Positions 61,622 through 64,000 of a DNA stretch of 64,000 nucleotides are shown here, one piece after another. The stretch is taken from contig CAIIXF020000001.1 of the NCBI GenBank assembly GCA_903813345.2, positions 21,225,915 to 21,289,914 of the forward strand, written 5' to 3'. The stretch's first letter is position 1; every line of letters begins with the position of its first letter. This DNA is from Owenia fusiformis (taxonomy: Eukaryota > Annelida > Polychaeta > Sabellida > Oweniidae). The notes below the pieces were generated by a model. It was not told the DNA's origin. It saw only the letters and a list, made by a program, of their open reading frames with translations, and searched no databases. The position numbers were made by a program, and so were the translations under genes.

Positions 61622-62452
61622 CTGTTTAGAATCGATTGGGGTAAGAAATAAGTCTGTCAATCTTTTTCGACTTCAAAATAGTCGTTCTATTGTAGGCACG
61701 CAAAACCTGGGGCCATGAATTGGTACGTTCCGCAATCTGATCTGGATAAATTTCCTCGTGGATGATGCATTGACGAACTAATCTTGGAATTTAATATATG
61801 CATAAAGGTATGGTTCATATAATTATGCCGTAAAAACTGTGCGTGTGTCACCATAATTTACAAATATTGAATACCAGGGCAGCTGTAACAATCACTCAAA
61901 GCCGGAATACAAAACTGAAAGAGGTAGACAATGTGGGGAAGGAGTGATTCCTATTTGAAAAATAACATGTACATGTATTGAGGAATGCAGCAAAGTTCCG
62001 AACATGCAGAAGTAAGCCATCCTCCCAACATAGGCCTTCAGAACTCGTCCCGAAGGAATGTGGTGAATGATGTCTGGCACGCTGCGTTCGGAGGATAAGT
62101 TAAGCTGCTAAGACTAAGCTTACAAGCCGTGCAGTCAGCACCATCTATTGATAGTGCTCACTGTCTTTAGGCTAGTGGCGAATAAGCATATAACAGAAGC
62201 CTACCCCCCCCCCTTATGTTATCTATAGATAGGTTACACCAAGGGAGTGCAGGGGATTGTTATATTTAAGTAATAGGTAAACCCCCTGATATCCATTCTC
62301 GTATCTGACCTAATGTTCTGAATGCACCTTCAGCTTCAAGAGTCCCGCAAGTCCACTGAAGATTTTTTTTACATAATCTGAAAACATTGATAACAAATAC
62401 ACACCAATAGTAAATTGATTCTTTGTAAAATCGAATATATATAGAAACTCAC
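61622..62452. other. DHCR7 5'UTR intron, left of the donor
   Basis: No element with clear ends. It includes a C-run (62205-62213), with no coding signal. Confidence 0.5.
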
Positions 62453-62718
62453 CGACCTTTTGAAAATTTCTGCACTTTATGAAAACAGTCCACTGCACCA
62501 GACCCGAAATAAAATGGAGACAATCTGCAACAAATGACAACCGGCGCGGGGCAATGGCCAGATGCTCGATTACGTCACTTCCGCTAAAGAAAATGCGTAA
62601 TCTGGCAGTTCTTTCAAAAACATTTTAACGAACTCCCGTGCAGTTCGACATTTTAAATGTACTCGCATCACAATTCTACTTTATAGAGAGAGTCTATGAA
62701 GACAAACCCCACACAACG
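62453..62718. promoter_or_regulatory. Divergent DHCR7/PEX3 promoter with ETS-CRE motif
   Basis: The DHCR7 first (non-coding) exon ends at 62453, followed by donor GTGAGT (62452-62447, minus strand). The PEX3 ATG is at 62719, so the two genes are head to head within about 266 bp. The interval contains a GC-richer patch (CCGGCGCGGGGC, 62541-62552). It also carries GCGGAAGTGACGTA (minus strand, 62584-62571), a composite ETS site and CRE half typical of TATA-less housekeeping promoters. Transcription starts cannot be placed from the sequence alone. Confidence 0.6.
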
Positions 62719-64000
62719 ATGCTCAGTAGCATCTGGGGATTCGTAAAGCGCCACAGACGCAAATTTTTGTTCACCGGGGCCGTTGTAGGAGGTAGACTAA
62801 TTATTTAGATGAATTTGTAAATCTTTGCTCCCAAGCCAAACTCAATTCGAAAGTTTACTGGATTTACTGATGAATGGTGTTGAACACCCCCAGTAAGCAA
62901 TAATAGAAACGCCTCCACTGTCTACCCTTTGCATTCGTTTGACTTCACTTCTTAAAAGAGAGCTTCGTCTTCACTCTTTCAAACTAAAATAAACCTGTGA
63001 ACTCACCGCGCCAATCAGTGTTCGTCGGCCAAATTTGACCGACGTTATATATATGGTCATTCCTTCTGACGTCATCGTTGAGCCCGGAATTGACCAATGA
63101 CATGCTCATATTTAATTAGAATGTATTTGGCGTGTGTTTCTTCAAGCTCGGTGAATGGTGGAAGAAAGGTCAGCGCATAGGTCAGAAGTGATTTATTACT
63201 CAAACTGTCACCGGTACCCGTAATATGGTCTCTACTAGGCAGAGTGTAGTTTAACTAGACTCTGCACGCAGGGTACCACTGTCTCATTTTCAATTGACTA
63301 TCACTTCGTGTTGAGCTAAATAAATGAAGTTCTACAGGTGGGATTGGCTAATCTAATGTGCTGTCGCGATGAATCGATACATTGCGATCTTCTAACCTCA
63401 TCAGTGTCAAGATTTAGGGACAATAAAAAGGCATTTTAAAGAAACGTTTCTGGTTTTTCGACTGAACCAATGACCCCAATTTTTACTTTGTTTTCGCACA
63501 CTGTTATGGGCCAGATGGGGATTGAATATTGAACAATGTCAAGCCCGTGTAAAGCATAATGAAACAAGCAAGATACAGAAATAACATGTAGTTAGGTCTA
63601 ATATGGAATCAAACCTAAGACTCTCTCAGTCCACTCAGTCTCAGTTCCAACATCTGATGCGATATTGAGCTGCCAAAGTTTAAGCTATGATGTCTGCACT
63701 TTAGTATCAATTTTTGTGCTATTAGGTGATTTGCTTTTTGGGGTTTGTTTTGAGACAAAAATCTCAACCCCAATAAATATTTATACAATTTATCTTCATT
63801 TTCAGGTGTTGTTCTCCTTGGAAAATATGCAAGGTCAAAGATCCAGCAACTTCAAGAGAAAGAGGCAGCAGACTGCCTAGCACATGCAAGGTATGATATG
63901 GGAGAAAGGTAACAATAGTTTTGCATAGCACATGCAAGGTATGATATGGGGGAAGGTAACAATACTTTTGCATAGCTCATGCAAGGTATGATATGGGGAT
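62719..64000 (+). CDS. PEX3: PEX3, peroxisomal biogenesis factor 3 (first two coding exons; continues past window)
   Basis: PEX3 is the peroxisomal membrane receptor for PEX19 and is needed to insert peroxisomal membrane proteins. Exon 1, 62719-62791, encodes MLSSIWGFVKRHRRKFLFTG and reads on as AVVG, with donor GTAGAC. Exon 2, 63806-63890, reads VVLLGKYARSKIQQLQEKEA then ADCLAHAR; its acceptor is tttcag and its donor GTATGA. The joined codon gives ...AVVGGVVLLGKYA..., matching the basic tail, single membrane helix and LGKY...KI.E.QE.EAA pattern of PEX3. Both exon phases agree (1 nt carried, then 2 nt). The rest of the gene lies to the right. Intron 1 carries a promoter-like transposon (62923-63275), and exon 2 is followed by a tandem array that repeats its donor. 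Confidence 0.92.
62923..63275. mobile_element. Second copy of the promoter-like transposon, PEX3 intron 1
   Basis: Same ends and interior as 28239-28590, with a different 8-bp target duplication CCACTGTC on both sides, so it inserted independently. It carries an extra palindromic insertion (CGTCGGCCAAATTTGACCGA then CG, near 63024-63045) and lacks about 25 bp near GGGGGCGGGG of copy 1. Confidence 0.85.
63878..64000 (+). repeat. 47-48-bp tandem repeat copying the PEX3 exon 2 donor
   Basis: The block TAGCACATGCAAGGTATGAT occurs with its exon/intron junction at 63890/63891, and again with donors at 63939 and 63986 (periods 48 and 47). Each copy has the last 13 or so exon bases plus a complete GTATGA donor. 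The array runs to the window edge, so copy number is unknown. Use of the distal donors would add YDMGER and then a stop. Confidence 0.9.

Noticed and set aside
1-64000. Integrated virus or LTR retrotransposon
   Set aside because: No gag, protease, integrase or capsid-like frame and no long direct terminal repeats flanking such frames were seen.

Overview
This is eukaryotic nuclear DNA: AT-rich, with long introns, canonical GT-AG splice sites and many short transposons. The repeat style (DNA-transposon hairpins, CCGTCC-rich repeats) and gene set suggest a marine invertebrate. Deuterostome or lophotrochozoan both fit; the sequence alone does not decide. No operons or prokaryotic features are present.

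There are four conserved housekeeping genes in two divergent pairs, plus a nested gene and its broken copy. (1) SMC6, minus strand, runs from 20902 down past the left window edge. It has 25 recognised coding exon positions, from Walker A (exon 2) to signature and Walker B (exon 24); only the last coding segment is missing. (2) PPIE (cyclophilin E), plus strand, 23143-54812, has 12 coding exons (306 aa) and is complete. (3) DHCR7 (7-dehydrocholesterol reductase), minus strand, 60926-59475, has its whole CDS in one exon, with a 5'UTR intron. (4) PEX3, plus strand, starts at 62719 and leaves the right edge after exon 2. SMC6/PPIE and DHCR7/PEX3 each appear to share a divergent promoter. Inside the 16-kb PPIE intron 5 lies an antisense gene for a small secreted PAN + F5/8C (discoidin) protein (43519-38960). 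A recent tandem copy (45968-45186) has lost exon 2 and is frameshifted.

Most other DNA is mobile: mariner-type elements, hairpin elements with TIRs, a 5.8-kb inverted-repeat element holding a 5'-truncated LINE, a tRNA-derived SINE, and tandem arrays.

The most unusual observations are these. (a) SMC6 has three consecutive, homologous, phase 0/0 exons (5000-4830, 4342-4184, 3305-3147) for the same segment where the C-terminal coiled coil enters the ATPase head, which looks like an undescribed mutually exclusive exon cluster. (b) Three independent tandem arrays have amplified a splice junction: SMC6 exon 21 acceptor, SMC6 exon 10 donor and PEX3 exon 2 donor. (c) The tandem duplication preserves an 'empty site' for the 5.8-kb element. 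(d) DHCR7 has a single coding exon and several blocks that, from memory, look closer to the plant DWF5 type than to the vertebrate enzyme.

The genes do not form a pathway: SMC6 acts in chromosome maintenance, PPIE in the spliceosome, DHCR7 in sterol synthesis and PEX3 in peroxisome biogenesis. All exon boundaries were read by eye from splice motifs, reading phase and remembered family sequences.
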